The position numbers and the translations under genes are program-made. Positions 32,765 through 44,179 of a stretch of 64,000 bases of DNA are shown in pieces. Each line of letters starts with the position of its first letter. Within the stretch, counting starts at the first letter, position 1. The notes beneath the pieces are model-generated. The model had not been told where the DNA came from. It saw only the letters and a program-made list of their open reading frames with translations, and made no database searches. The stretch comes from Dryocosmus kuriphilus (taxonomy: Eukaryota; Arthropoda; Insecta; Hymenoptera; Cynipidae), in contig CM076190.1 in the NCBI GenBank assembly GCA_038277395.1, positions 252,375,989-252,439,988 of the forward strand. Reading direction: 5' to 3'.

Positions 32765-32849
32765 TGACTTATCAGTTACATGTAAAGTTCTGATTCGAGT
32801 TCGGACCACACACAAGGTTGTATTTTGTTTTTAAACATTTAAAATTTAA

Positions 32850-33388
32850 TTAGTTATTTAAATACATAAAATCACTTGGTTTGAGCCTTCTTCCCAAAAC
32901 ACATTTCTCCTTTTCTTCTGAGGTAAGTTCTGTAATGTCATAGGGAAACTCCATGCTTATTTTTCTCCGCTTTTGAGACCTATCATATATTCCTCGGCGA
33001 ACTTCTGATTTATCCACTATTGCAAGGACGTCACCATCGTCTGTTGATATTACAGTATATACTTCGGTAATTGGTATTATATCCACACGGTAATTATTTG
33101 CTATAAACGTTTGAAGATCTTTTGCATTAACAGGAAAACAGTATTCATGTAGATGTAATCCTGATGTTAATAGCTTGTACTGCCTAAGACTTGCGACAGG
33201 AGGACGATATCTGGCAGGAGGTTGATGTTCGTCAGGAGGGTCGATTCCTAATGAACGAAGAATTTCGACAGGAGAACGAAGTCCGCGACGAGCACTAGGT
33301 CTGATAGGTCTGATAGGTCTGGTAGGAACAGAAGTTCCGCAATGACTATATTCGTCATTAGAGTGACAACCGGACTGCACACTTAGTT
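32850..33388 (-). CDS. Gene A exon 2: secreted protein of unknown family
   Basis: Last exon of gene A, 539 nt. The acceptor is CTTATTTCCTCTTACAG-like (TATTTCCTCTTACAG) at 33389-33403 on the minus strand. The exon starts AA CTA AGT, completing a Glu codon with the G of exon 1. It encodes 179 residues ending YLNN-stop. The first third is Pro/Arg-rich (PTRPIRPIRPSARRGLRSPV). The last 107 residues, from LLTSGLHLHEYCF through TEVYTVISTDDGDVLAIVDK, VRRGIYDRSQKRRKI and GRRLKPSDF, are about three-quarters identical to gene B. Open reading also extends to 33440, but that part is intron. No known domain is recognised. With exon 1 the product is 198 residues with a signal peptide, so secretion is inferred. 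Confidence 0.85.
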
Positions 33389-33689
33389 CTGTAAGAGGAA
33401 ATAGAAATTGATCAATTAAAATACCTAAGATATTATTCATAATAATTAGATACTAGACACAAAAGATAGCTTTGCAATAAGCGGAACCTACTGGATGAAA
33501 AGCGATGATCCTTGCAGCCTTAGAAAGAGCACGAAGAACTAGGCGGCGAGAGGGATGCGCTTGACGCATTTTCCAATACAGCCCGAATAAGCAGCGTGGA
33601 AAGATGGAGGAATAGCGTCTTTTTAGACTAAGGAAGAAACTCGTGCGATAATTCCGTACAAATTTCCTCGCGGTTTAAGTTTAGATCAA

Positions 33690-34460
33690 AGTTTTGGGGA
33701 AATGTCTTCGGTCTTGTGTGATGAATATATATACGTCGGGTATCAATTATCCGGTGGCACAAATAGCTTGAAAGGAGATTCTGCGGGACACACAGGGGCT
33801 GAGTCGTCATATGGAGAAAAAATCCGTGGTCACACAACTGGGTGCGAGTCTTGGTTGATCAACATGTCAAGGGGTATCTCATCCGCATCGTCGAGGAACT
33901 TTACTAGTACAGGTTGTGAAACAAGGTTAAGTCAAATTAGAGCGCCGAAAACCCACATACAAGCTTGGCTGTATTATTATGACGTGCCTGCAAAATCGCG
34001 GAGGAAGATGTGGCTCCTCGAAGAGGAAGAAGGATCAGAGAAGATCCGAACATCATGTTTTCATAGAAATGCATTATTGCGGTATTATTTCGAAAATGTG
34101 GTATTGTGAAGGAGTCGTATTAGAAAAATGGCGCACAGTCACTATTTCCTGGTATACCGAAAACTATATGCCAGAAGTCGTTGAACGATTGAAGATCATA
34201 ATACAAAATACAAAATCACGTTCGATTTTCTGTTCAAGTGCGGTCTAACATTTTTGTTCACTCCCTCTTCAAACCAGATTTTGCACCCTGTGACTTTTGC
34301 TTATTTCCAGAAGTCAAAAAAAGCCTCAAATGAAGGAGTTTCTTCAGAGACTATGAGTTTCTGGCAGCGTGGAATCAAGAGTGCACGAACCTGTGGACAG
34401 TAAACCTAGAGGACAAAACTATCCGAGTGCCCTATGTGTTTCCACTGGTATCATCAACCA
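33690..34460 (+). pseudogene. Mariner (SETMAR-like) transposase relic
   Basis: Plus-strand pieces in different frames: VVLEKWRTVTISWYTENYMP and EVVERLK (the TV...WYT..CLPEV..L. segment) at about 34110-34190, then FKPDFAPCDFCLFPEVKKSL at about 34270-34330 (the PPYSPDLAPCDFFLFP box with the third catalytic Asp). The second catalytic Asp segment is degraded. The upstream part (33826-33900) matches 44330-44395 next to another mariner relic. Confidence 0.65.
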
Positions 34461-34689
34461 ATTGTGGTAGCATTGCGAGGTAAGGTTTACGCCATTTATG
34501 AATATTAAGTTTGCCCTAGGTGACTTCCTGAAAGTTTGACCCAGGACATTTTTGTATTCATGAAGGGGGCATTAAATAGAAGTAAAATTTTTTAGGGCGT
34601 ACAACTGTAGAAAAATTAAACAAATCAAAGAGAGGAGCGCGAAATGTAAATAGAACAAGAAAGTTATTGAATGAAAAGGAAATGATAGT

Positions 34690-35297
34690 AAATGATATTA
34701 AAACTTAAAGAGGTCAAATAAGGTCGGATTCGTTAGAAAATCGAAGCACTTGCAGTTGGTTTCTTATTTCCTGAAAACACTAAAGTCACAAGGAGCAAGA
34801 TCTGGACTTTAAAGAAGATGATCCAAAATTGTCAGTCGTAATTCGAGCAAAGAAATGACTGAGACCTTCGATCTGTGAGTCGGCGCAGTGTCGTGACTGA
34901 ATAGCCGTGTGCCGAATCGAGATTTCGGCCTGACGTTTTTGAGCCGGTGAATGACTTGGGGTAAAAATATCTGAGTGATGAGCGAAGAGGTGACGATGTG
35001 CTGCTTTTTCAGTAGGATACTATCCTCAATGCCGCGTTTCCCGCAGAATACTGCAATCATTCTTATGTTTTGAGATCGAAACTTTCGAACCTCTACTGGA
35101 GTATCCTCACCTTGAAACAGCCAGACCTTTTCTGCGATATATTTCGGACGCCGGAATAATATAGCCAATCTTCGTCGCCTATTATTTTTTTTCATCCGAG
35201 ACAACTCCGATTCAAACCTTTTTAGCATCACTTTGCACCACTTTACTATCGCTGCCCCTGCTCCTCGGTCAAAGTATGTCGTATACGCAGGATGCAA
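34690..35297 (-). pseudogene. Mariner (SETMAR-like) transposase relic
   Basis: Minus-strand frame with VWLFQGEDTPVEVRKFRSQ, MIAVFCGKRGIEDSILL, QIFLPQVIHRLK and RLFSHDTAPTHRS, the last being the HHDNAPaH box with the second catalytic Asp. It continues in another frame as SPDLAPCDFSVFRK at about 34790-34750, carrying the third Asp. The N-terminal DNA-binding part is missing. Order and spacing are those of a mariner D..D34D transposase. Confidence 0.75.
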
Positions 35298-35559
35298 ATG
35301 TTTCTAACCTTCAAATGTTCTTGCCGCATTCAATGGAATACAGGTGCACTAATTTGTAAAAGTTGCTGTATTCCGTTGCTTCAAGGTTTCAAAAATCCCG
35401 GGAGCACAAATGCTTCTAGATGGATTTTCACACTTCATTTTCACCTGGTCGAGGTTACATCACGTCCACGTGTTCTTCGCACGATAATCTGCATTAGTCC
35501 ACAACGCCGTTTCCTAATCTGCTCTGGCTGTTTAACGCTTAACATTGTTGGTAGTGAGA

Positions 35560-35930
35560 CCTGCACATGCCAAGAAAAGGATAGAAGTAAAGCGAACGCG
35601 GTTCGTATGCGCTTCTTCTGGAGATTGTGCGGTAAAGCGCTATCGGATAAACTTAGTAGTGGGTGGGTATTCAAGAAATGGGTGTTAGAAGACACACTGA
35701 CGGATAGGCGTGAAAGAAATATTCGAAATTTTTTTATCTCGTGGAATGAACGGATGAAGAATGTTTAAAGAATGCAGTGAATCTAGGTAAAGCAAACAGT
35801 CACGCAGCGAGAGGTAGACCGAGGAAAGAAAGGTGGGAATATGTGAATAAGGCTACTAAGAGAAAAGATGTAGATACGGATTCATATGAACACAAGAGCT
35901 TGCATAAAAGGATGTAAAGATATAAAGGAA
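35560..35930 (+). pseudogene. LINE reverse-transcriptase C-terminal relic
   Basis: Contains EKDRSKANAVRMRFFWRLCG, SGWVFKKWVLEDTLTDRRER and, after frame breaks, ARGRPRKERWEYVNKATKRK. This matches the end of a common insect LINE polyprotein (R.RinAvEMrfLR..cG..R.DrvrN..v...... GRPR..W...V). No reverse-transcriptase core remains upstream. Confidence 0.55.
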
Positions 35931-36067
35931 GCAAAAATTGTACGTCAGGATAGGAGTCTGTGACGAAAAACTCTCTAGAAGGAACGTGTGATGAACGTCA
36001 GAAACGCAAGGTTTTGAAAAATCATGGGCCCTGGTTCAAAACTTTGCTTAATGAATATAATATACAC

Positions 36068-37386
36068 GAAGTGTGATCAAAAAGTAATGTGACTTTTCAT
36101 GTTTATTAAAAAATTTTTATTTTTTCATCAATATTGATGGTGTTCCATTCAAAGTAATCCACTTCGGATATAATACATTTGTGCCAGCGCTTTTTCCAAT
36201 CCTCAAAGCATTTCTGATAAGCATTTTTTGGTATAGCCTTCAGCTCTTCCAGCGATGCGGTCTTTATCTCATCAATCGTCCCAAAATGCCGTCCTTTCAT
36301 GGGACTTTTCAGTTTTGGAAACAGGAAAAAGTCGCAGGTAGCCAAATCTGGTGAATACGGTGGCTGGGACATGATTATGGTGTTGTTATTGGCCAAAAAA
36401 TTATGAGCAAGCAGTGACTTATGAGCTGGCGCATTATCGTGGTGCAACAACCGTGACTGGGTTTTCCACAATTCCGGACCTTTTTTCGTATTGCTTCACG
36501 CAAAGGGCGCATGACTTCAAGGTAATACTCTTTGTTAACAGCACGACCTTGTGGTAAGAACTCCTGATGCACTACGCCATGATAATCGAAGAAAACGGTA
36601 AGCAAAATCTTGACACATGATCGAGCTGCGCGTGCTTTTTTTTTCTTGGTGATCCAGAATGCTTCCACTGGGACAATTGAGCCTTAGTTTCGACGTAATA
36701 ACTATATACTCATGTTTCATAACCTTTTATGATCCTTTTGAGCAAGTCTGGGTCGCCGTCGACGTCATTCAACAGCTCCTGACCGATGCTCACGCGACGG
36801 TTCCTTTGGTCAAAATTGAGCAATTTCGGAACAAACTTCGCTGAACCACGTCTCATGCCCAAAAATATCCACTAAAATTTCTTGGCACGAGCCAAACAAG
36901 ATGTCGACATCATCAGCAACTTTTCTAATGGTAATTCGACGATTCTCCAATACTAATTTCTTCACTTCTTCAACGTTTTCATCAGCTGTTGGTGTGCTGG
37001 GACGTCCAAGGCGAGCTTCGTCATTAACATCCTCTCGGCCTTCCCGAAAGACCGTGTACCACTTATAAACATTTTTTTAAATCAAAGTACACTCACCGTA
37101 TGCCACTGTCAACATTTCAAGTATTTTGGAGCATTTAGTTCCATTTTTTACACAAAATTGGACGCAAATTCTTTGATCCATTTTTTTCGACAGCAGAAAG
37201 TCGCCGAGAACGCAAAACACTTCTAATCTTTATGCCTCTCACAAACATACAAAAAATGCTATATAGCTGATGCTGTTCACACATATTTGTGACGAGTGTA
37301 CCAACATAAGAAAAAAAGAAAACGAATATTGACTGAACGCATCCCGCGAAATTCTAAACGTCACCTTACTTTTTGGTCACACCTCG
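36068..37386 (-). mobile_element. Near full-length mariner transposon
   Basis: Inverted ends CGAAGTGTGATCAAAAAGTA (left) and, reverse-complemented right, CGAGGTGTGACCAAAAAGTA, about 1.3 kb apart, with TA next to the right end (the left TA has changed to CA). It contains one transposase pseudogene on the minus strand. It lies in the gene A intron and is absent from the gene B intron. Confidence 0.85.
36106..37181 (-). pseudogene. Mariner transposase, nearly complete but frameshifted
   Basis: Start MDQRICVQFCVKNGTKCSK at 37181, then YKWYTVFREGREDVNDEARL, GRPSTPTADENVEEVKKLVL and NRRITIRKVADDVDI (two helix-turn-helix regions), SCVKILLTVFFDYHGVVHQE (first catalytic Asp in FDYHG), LLHHDNAPAHKSLLAHNFLA (second Asp) and PPYSPDLATCDFFLFPKLK (third Asp, spacing as in D34D). 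It ends at 36106. About 358 codons, the usual mariner length. An early stop (near 37080) and at least two frameshifts make it inactive. The protein cuts and pastes the element at TA sites. Confidence 0.8.
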
Positions 37387-37387
37387 T

Positions 37388-37835
37388 ATGTGTTGAGAGT
37401 ATGAATCTCCATATAGCAGTGTGAAGCTTTCGACCAGAGTTGATTGCTAGAGAGAGCGATCAGCAAGCTGGGTTGGAGTGATACCGTGGGAATATTGCGG
37501 GCCCTTTTTATTGCTCTAAAGACATAAATGACTCAGGCGGACGAAAACTTCAGCCAAGACATAACAATTCTCTTCGTATCTTGAAAAATATTCCTTCGTT
37601 TTGCTGAATGCACCTTACTGAGAAATATAGTTATAGACACAAAACTGTGCATGAAGCTTGGTTTATGAGACGGATCGAGACTTCAGCGACCTGAGGACTA
37701 GGGCAGTATTGAAGACAAGCCCAAGAGGAAGCAGTTTTGCCAGCTGTCGTTAAATTTTCGAACAAAGCAACAGCTCACTCACCTGCAATTTTATTCGCAA
37801 AATTCATAGATTCATGGTTCCAAACTCTTTCCACA
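37388..37835. other. Gene A intron between mariner and LINE-C
   Basis: No feature recognised apart from the left target duplication of LINE-C at 37836-37849. Confidence 0.5.
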
Positions 37836-37849
37836 AAAACTATTTTCTG

Positions 37850-38950
37850 CTCTCCCTAGGGATCACATGACCTTGTAGTTGATGGGGAGCTTAGGGGTAT
37901 TTTCGGATGAGAGAGCTGGTGCAGGAGACCAAGAAGAGGCGTATCGCGAGATGCGGTGATTCCGGAGCGCTGGGGGTCTCTGATCGGATGGATCCTGACC
38001 AAGAAATTGCCTTTCTAGGTGGAACGGCAAAACAACCTGGAGTATTTGGGGCGCGAGTCCCCACGCCCCAAGCTAAGATGTGATCTCCGTGTTGAAGGCT
38101 GGATGGCACTAGTGTTACCAAATCCTTGAACATCCGGCATGCCCTCTCTATTGAGGCTGAAATGGCGGGATCTAAAGGAGGTGTCTTCAACGGAGGCTTA
38201 GGGACACTGGGTCGAATACTGTCATATTTAGATCTTCTTCCTGTATGCGGGGCTCGGCAGGGAGTGACTTCATCCTTAGCTACTCATGGGACAAAAAATG
38301 TCTTTGAACAATAATAAAACAAACAAAATAAGTGAGGATCTCCCTGGGAGATCTTCACCAAACTCATCGCAAATGGAGGCCGCCCTAGTGTGGGCGGCCC
38401 CTCAGCAATGAAGAACACAACAGTTGTAGATCGCAGTCTTTCAACTGTCGAAAATAAAGTGACCGAGCTGCCTTTTAAGAGAAAAAAACGCTCTGGGGCA
38501 CAAAGACAGGAAGATCGCCTTCAAAGCAACTGACAGAGTGTAGCCAGGAATCCCCACAAGGAAGATAGCTCCAACATTCAGCATCAAAGAGGAACAGAAT
38601 TTTGAGTTCAAGGGAATCGAGTGCCTCCAGAGGTGACGGAGGGCGATCGCGCTGATTCCCGGTTCGCCCGAGGATCCGGCGGTCGTTCTGGGGCGCCTGA
38701 TGATTCAAAGCCCAACAGTCTCCTGGAGAGTATACCTTCATATAAAGGGAAATAGGACAGCGGGAACGGGCTGTTTGATGAAGGTCAGTTTCCACGAAAG
38801 CGCCGTTAGGGCCCTCACGGCTCTGGACTTTCGGCCCTATCTAGGGGCTGGTAGATTCTCCTTCCGGGTGACCCGTCAGGGCATTGCAGGGAGACGAGAA
38901 GCATCTGGAGATACTCCGGCTTAGTCGATTAATGGCCAGGTCGGGGATCT
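37850..38950 (+). pseudogene. LINE-C 5' UTR and ORF1 remnant
   Basis: The plus strand has scattered frames, including MKNTTVVDRSLSTVENKVTE followed by RKKRSGAQRQEDRL (about 38408-38520). The basic K..SGAQR stretch resembles the nucleic-acid binding part of LINE Gag-like ORF1. No Cys-His box found. Several stops. Confidence 0.4.
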
Positions 38951-38953
38951 CCA

Positions 38954-41900
38954 TGTTTCAGATAAACTTGCACCACAGCAAAGGCGCCTCGGTAGTCTTA
39001 GCCAGGCGCATGGCAGTGGTGCAGACGGGTATAGCCCTAATCCAAGAACCTAGGTTATAAAAGGAAATGATTTGTGGCCTAGGAAGCTCTGGTTCTTTAC
39101 ATAAGGAGCCAAGCGAAAAAGCACCAAGGGCATGCATAGTCATTAAGGGTATGGATGGGTTATTGGTGCCTAAACGCTGCGCCAGAGAACTTGTCGTTAT
39201 CAAGGTAAGGCTTAAAGGCATGTGTGGAGCACTGACAGGTGAATGAAATCCCTCTGTTGTTGGAGTGCAATGCGAACGCTCAACAGGTAGTGTGGAGGAG
39301 AACGAACATCAAGAATAGGGGAAGGGATCTTATAGAAAACTTAGCTGGCACTGAGCTAGAGATACTAAATAGAGGTAATGTACCTATATTCCAGAGAAAA
39401 AAGAGGAGTAACGTTCTCGACTTGACTCTATGTTCGAAAAACTGAGGGGCAGGGTAGTGGAATAGAGAGTATCCGATGAGGAGCCTACCTCAGACCACAA
39501 ATACATCTTGTTTCAGTTGGCCCTAAGGAAGCCGGAGGTTTAGAAGATCAGAAATCCCAGGGACACACTTTGTGACTTTTGTAAAGAGGAACTCAAAGGC
39601 AGGCTCGTGGAGTTTTCTACGAGGTATGGATCCAAAGAGGAATTAGAGCATGCTGCGGATTTTGTTCAGAGAGCTTTGACAAAACCTTATGAGAATAACT
39701 GCCCTATGAGTACAATAAAATCTAGGAACGGGGCCGAGTGGAGGAATAACCACGTTGAGATTCTAAGAAAAGAGTAGAGCATTGTGTAATGGGGCAAACA
39801 AAACTAAACTCTTGTCAGACTGGGACAGGTATAAATTGACACAGACTCTCCATAAGGAAAAAATAAGGAGATACAAACGAGATGGCTAGACTGGCTTATG
39901 TGAAGACAAAAAAGATATCTCGGGCGCAGCGAGGCTTCGCAAGGTCCTAACGAAAGTCCCGGAAGCTCGCCTCGCACTCATAAGGCTGGAAAATGGCGAG
40001 CTTGCAGGGGATGAAGAAACAAGTCTGAATCGCCTGCTGGAAGTTCACTTTCCAGGCTTTCAGAGAAAACAAAACGACAAGCAAGAGGTGTGCCTGGGCC
40101 TAAGGAGAGAGAAGGCCGGCTGGCGATTCGCAGCAAAGTTCGTGGATAGAGGGAAGGTAGAATGGGCCGTTAAATACTTCTGCCCCTATAATTCACCGGG
40201 GGCGGATGAAGTATTTCCAGTGCTGCTACACAAGGGCATGGATTGCGTCATTGACCCATTGACAAAACTGTTCAGAGCCAGCATAGCCCTGAAACACGTG
40301 CCGTCGGCATGGAAGAACGGTAGGCTAGTTTTTCTGCCCAAACCGGGTAGGGAGTGCTACGCCGCTGCGAAATATTTTAGACCAATCAGCTTGGCGTCTT
40401 TCATCCTGAAGATGGTAGAGAAGTTAGTCGAGAGATACATCAGGGATCAGGAGCTTCTAGCCTCCCCGTTGCACAAAGGGCAGCACGCTTTTCAGGCGAG
40501 CTGCTCGGTAGAAACAGCGCTTCACGCTGCTGTGATAAAAGTGGAGCAACAGTTCGAACAATGATGATATGAGGTGGACACCTTCCAGGATATAAAGGGT
40601 GCCTTCAGCAATGCCCCGCCAGAAGTCATCTGTCGGGAGGCCACAAGGTGCGGCGTGCCAAGCCAGCTAGTATACTGTATAAGGAGTATGCTGCACTGAA
40701 GGCATTTCGAAACCAGATGGGCTAATTTTTTCGGGTAGGGAGAGTGGCACCACGAGGATGCCCGCAAGTGGGTGTGTTGTCACCTCTTCTGTGGTGCATT
40801 GTGGTTGACAGTCTCCTACGATGGTTGCATGAAAAAGGTCGCTACAGTCTAGGCTACGCGGATGAGTTTGTGAGATCCTAGTCAGGGGATCTCATCTAGA
40901 TGTACTGATGGGGCTCACGAGGTCAGCGCTGCAAATCGTGAGCTATGGTGCGATAGTGCAGGGCTCTCGGTTACTCCGGAGAAGAGCAGTTTGGTAATAT
41001 TCACGAGGAAATACAAGATGCCGACAGTGGAGGCTCCTGCATTTCGTGGCAAGAGTCTAATGACCTCAGACTCGGCTAAGTATCTGGGGTTCATCCTAGA
41101 TAGTAGACTGAAATGGGCGAAGCATCTGGAAGCGTAATGTAGGAGATTCATTACGAACTTTTGGACGTGTAGAAGAGTCTTTGGATTGACGTGGGGGCTG
41201 CGGCCTAAAATGATAGCCTGGCCATGCAACCTGGTTCTCAAACCGAGACTTTTGACGTGGCAGTTGTTTGATGGCCACGAGTAGAGCTCAAAACGATGCA
41301 GGAAAAACTGCAACGATTACAAACGCTAGCGTCCAGGGGGATAACGGGGGCAATGGGACGAATTCCACAGCAGCGCTATCCTACTTGGTCTGCGAGGGAC
41401 CACTACACATTGCGATAACGGCTGGGGGGCTCGAGCGACGAGCCGCCTAGTCAGTGCAAAAATATGCACGCGGGGGACTAGACATACAAGGATTCCAGAC
41501 GATATCAGCACAATACCATTCTTAGGAATGAGGTATGATAAAATAACAATACGCTTCAATTTCACTAAAGCCTTCCGAGACCTTATTTCTAGCGGGGGCG
41601 AATGGCAGGAGGAAGGTAACCTACTCCTCCAGGGAGAAATCTGGTATACAGATGAATCCAATGAGGTGGGGGGTGCAGGAGCAGGAATATATGACAGCGC
41701 TAGAAGAAAAGAGATGGAAATCTCACTTGGACAGCATGCCAACGTCTTTCAGGCGGAGGTCTCAGTTGTACTTCAATGTTCTTCCTGGTCTCAAAGGGAT
41801 CAACCGAAATGAGAAGACGGACCAGCTGGCAAAGAATGGTGCAGCAAAAAGGTACATTGGCCCGGAACCGGTACTGGGACTAGTGTCGTGCTGCATGGGG

Positions 41901-42300
41901 TTGGCCATTAAAGACTGGATCCGAAATAGACACAGAAAACACTGAGAACAGGCAAAGAGATGTAGGCAGGCCAAGGCTATCCTGGGCTATGAGTACAGGA
42001 TTGAAAGGGCCACAGAATTTCTGAAATTACCCAAGAAATGTACTAGGACTATGGTACACATGTTAACGGGGCATAACCATATGATCCATCACAAACACAA
42101 GATGTGACTCAGTCCCACAGCAGAGTGCAGAAAGTGCGGTAGGGATAAGAATCGTCCCCACATGTATGCCAATGTCCGACACTTGCCGGGCTTCGAAAAC
42201 CAGTCCTTGGGTATCATTTCGTGGAACCCGAGGACATCACAACGCTAAAAATGGGCGACATACTAGACTTCATTAATAGGTCTGGGATGGTTCATTAATA
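38954..42300 (+). pseudogene. LINE-C ORF2: endonuclease, reverse transcriptase, RNase H
   Basis: Endonuclease: MFQINLHHSKGASVVLARRM, GIALIQEPR (38954-39060), LLECNANAQQVVWRRTNI and LEILNRGNVPIFQ (39260-39395). Reverse transcriptase: YNSPGADEVFPVLLHKGMD, FLPKPGRECYAAAKYFRPIS, FQDIKGAFSNAPPEV (first catalytic Asp, about 40590) and GYADEF at 40852-40869, where the YADD box has become YADE. Then SLVIFTRKYKMP and KYLGFILDSRLKWAKHLE. RNase H: EIWYTDESNEVGGAGAGIY (41640-41700) and NEKTDQLAKNGA. The end has ECRKCGRDKNRPHMY. Multiple frameshifts and stops. RNase H places it near the LOA/I group. Confidence 0.8.
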
Positions 42301-42457
42301 GAAGATATATAATGGAAAGGCACAATGGACCTAGACTGAGCGCCAGGGGGAGGTGTTTTATTCGGTAAAAATCCGACACTACCCCAACTGGGGTGTCTTA
42401 TGCAATATTTCCCCTCCACCAATCACCAAAAGAAAAAAGAAAAAAAAACTATTTTCT

Positions 42458-43145
42458 AGAGTTAGCTCCCACGGATTACTACATATTCTTCAATTTGAAT
42501 AAATGGCTCGCGTGAAAGAGATTCTTTTCAAACGAGGAAGTGCGTACGAAAACTAATGTCTATTTTGCAGAGTTGGACCAATCCTATTTTTCGGAAGGAA
42601 TCAACAAACTGAACAGCATTGGATGAAGTGTAAAAGCCTAAAAGGAGACTAAGTTGAAAAATAAAAAGGCTTTCTCTAGAAATTAAGTAGTTCTCACCTT
42701 CGCATAAACTCTTAACCCACTTTTGTAGGGATTTAACTTGAAACTTTTTGATCATGCATGTTGGCATGCATATAATGTTTTCGAATATATAATCCACTAA
42801 TTTCACTTTAAACCCATTTTATTCCGGCTGCATCTAAAAATATTGTCTCACTTTGTTTCAAAACATTTTGCAGAAAGTTTAATTTTTGAACGAATGATAA
42901 CTAGGAACTGACAATAAACGATTTTATGGGACTTAATAAAACAATTTTTACAATAAACATATAATTACGCAGCAAGATGAATCACGGGCAATGAGAGTAA
43001 CATATTTTTCAACTATTTCAAGGTGAAAGAAAAATTTTAATGTAATATATGCTAGACGAAAGACCAATTTTTGAATATAGGCAATATCTGGGTGTAAGGT
43101 ATTCAAATATATGATTGATTTGATATTATACTCTATTCTACTTAC
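42458..43145 (-). other. Gene A intron start, homologous to gene B intron start
   Basis: The minus strand from GTAAGTAGAATAGAGTATAA aligns with the plus strand from 47278 (GTAAGTAGAATATAATATAA) through ATACCTTACA, ATATGTTACT, GTGATTCATC and on to about 42530/47850. The minus-strand frames 42948-43223 and 42528-42806 are read-throughs of this intron. Confidence 0.8.
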
Positions 43146-43203
43146 CAAATGTATTAAAAAGTACCATAAGAGTGGAAAGCAAAGCAAACATAGAAACCTC
43201 CAT
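43146..43203 (-). CDS. Gene A exon 1: signal peptide
   Basis: Starts at the ATG whose complement is at 43201-43203. 58 nt, 19 codons plus one base, encoding MEVSMFALLSTLMVLFNTF, a hydrophobic stretch typical of a signal peptide. It ends G|GTAAGTAG, a strong donor, in phase 1, fitting the AA start of exon 2 (33388) to give Glu. Gene B exon 1 has the same length and a similar peptide, with STLMV and FNT in common. Without the intron removed, reading continues into the intron for 91 codons, which is not meaningful. Confidence 0.85.
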
Positions 43204-43445
43204 TTTGTTAAAGTTAAGAGCACGATTTGTAAAGAATTTCCTGAACTGCAGCTGCTGGTATATATATAATAATCATAATTTAATTATTACCCAAAATTAT
43301 GTTTAACATTTAAATGGTGAAACAGAATTGAGATAATAAAGCATTGTGTAAAGAGTACTTTTAACCTTATAAAATGATCAAGCTTTATCTACTTTCCTTG
43401 AAATCTGCACGTGTACACTACATATCTCCAATGTTTCTAATACCA
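43204..43445 (-). promoter_or_regulatory. Gene A promoter region
   Basis: A TATA-like ATTATATATATAC lies at 43258-43270 on the minus strand, about 55-65 bases before the ATG. AAATTCTTTACAAA sits between them and is identical in gene B. Further upstream AGATTTCAAGGAAAGTA, TACTCTTTAC.CAATGCTTTATT and TTTATAAG blocks are conserved with 46990-47090. The transcription start was not determined. Confidence 0.65.
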
Positions 43446-44179
43446 AATTTTTAGTAATATAATTAACAATTCAGGAAAGAAACAATCGCAGTATTTTTAT
43501 ACAAATTTTGTTGCTAATATTAGGTGTTCATGTATGAACAATTTTGTATTAAAGATGTAAGATACCACGTGTTTCAAACCTTTTTCACGTTTTTCTCAAT
43601 AGTTCTCTGTTTTGTTTCAACTTGAATTACATCAAAACTTTCACAACTAAAATCCAAAACGTGACCAAATTCATTTTTGTGAGGAGCATAAAATATGGAA
43701 TATTTGCAGCAACTTATCAGCAAAACTGTACAATTTCTTCGCTGCTTCGGACAAGAAATTGAAATCAGTTAAAGTTGGAACAAGTAATTTGGAAAAATTT
43801 AAATTATTGTTCTGATAAAAAACGAAACCTTTGTAAATATTATAATCGTGCATTTGACCGGTTACATTACAAGATTTTGAAGAGAATTCACAAAAAACAA
43901 GAAATATCGTACATTGAGTTTGAATCCTGAGTTAACTGACAGCTGCCTGCGAACAGCAAGTCATTTCTCTTTTACTTTTATTTTATTTTATGTTTCACTT
44001 TCTAGATTTATTTTGATTCCGACACTAAATTTTATATCAGATCTAACCTAGATTACCAGGTTCGGAAGCTGAAATTATCTCAATCAAAAGGGATTGATTC
44101 TGCTCATTGCACCACTGGCCAAACACATTCACAATTTACAGTCACTCATTATTTTGCTCTTCCTTATTATCTTTTTTAT

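Larger units (their letters stand above)
37836..42457 (+). mobile_element. LINE-C, RNase H-bearing LINE (LOA/I-like) with perfect target duplication
   Basis: A perfect 14-bp direct repeat AAAAACTATTTTCT (37836-37849, 42444-42457) flanks a 4.6-kb element ending in an A-rich tail (42425-42443). It contains an ORF1 region of about 1.1 kb (with RKKRSGAQRQEDRL around 38490) and ORF2 (38954-42300) with endonuclease, reverse transcriptase and RNase H. The intact duplication and full length show true target-primed insertion into the gene A intron. ORFs have since decayed. Confidence 0.85.
33390..43145 (-). other. Gene A intron (9.76 kb), TE-rich
   Basis: Bounded by a GTAAGTAG donor (43145) and a TTACAG acceptor (33389). 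It holds mariner pieces, a LINE tail, a full mariner and LINE-C. About 600-700 bp after exon 1 (43145 down to about 42530) aligns with the start of the gene B intron. Confidence 0.8.

Noticed and set aside
33389..33440. Start codon of the 196-residue frame at 33440 (MNNILGILIDQF)
   Set aside because: This part lies on the intron side of a conserved acceptor and is not matched in gene B.
35292..35768. 158-residue plus-strand ORF as a host gene
   Set aside because: Only its last third matches a LINE polyprotein tail. The first part is antisense to a mariner neighbour or unassigned.
42948..43223. 91-residue minus-strand ORF starting upstream of exon 1 of gene A
   Set aside because: It reads through the GTAAGTAG donor into intron sequence. 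Homology with gene B supports splicing at 43146 instead.
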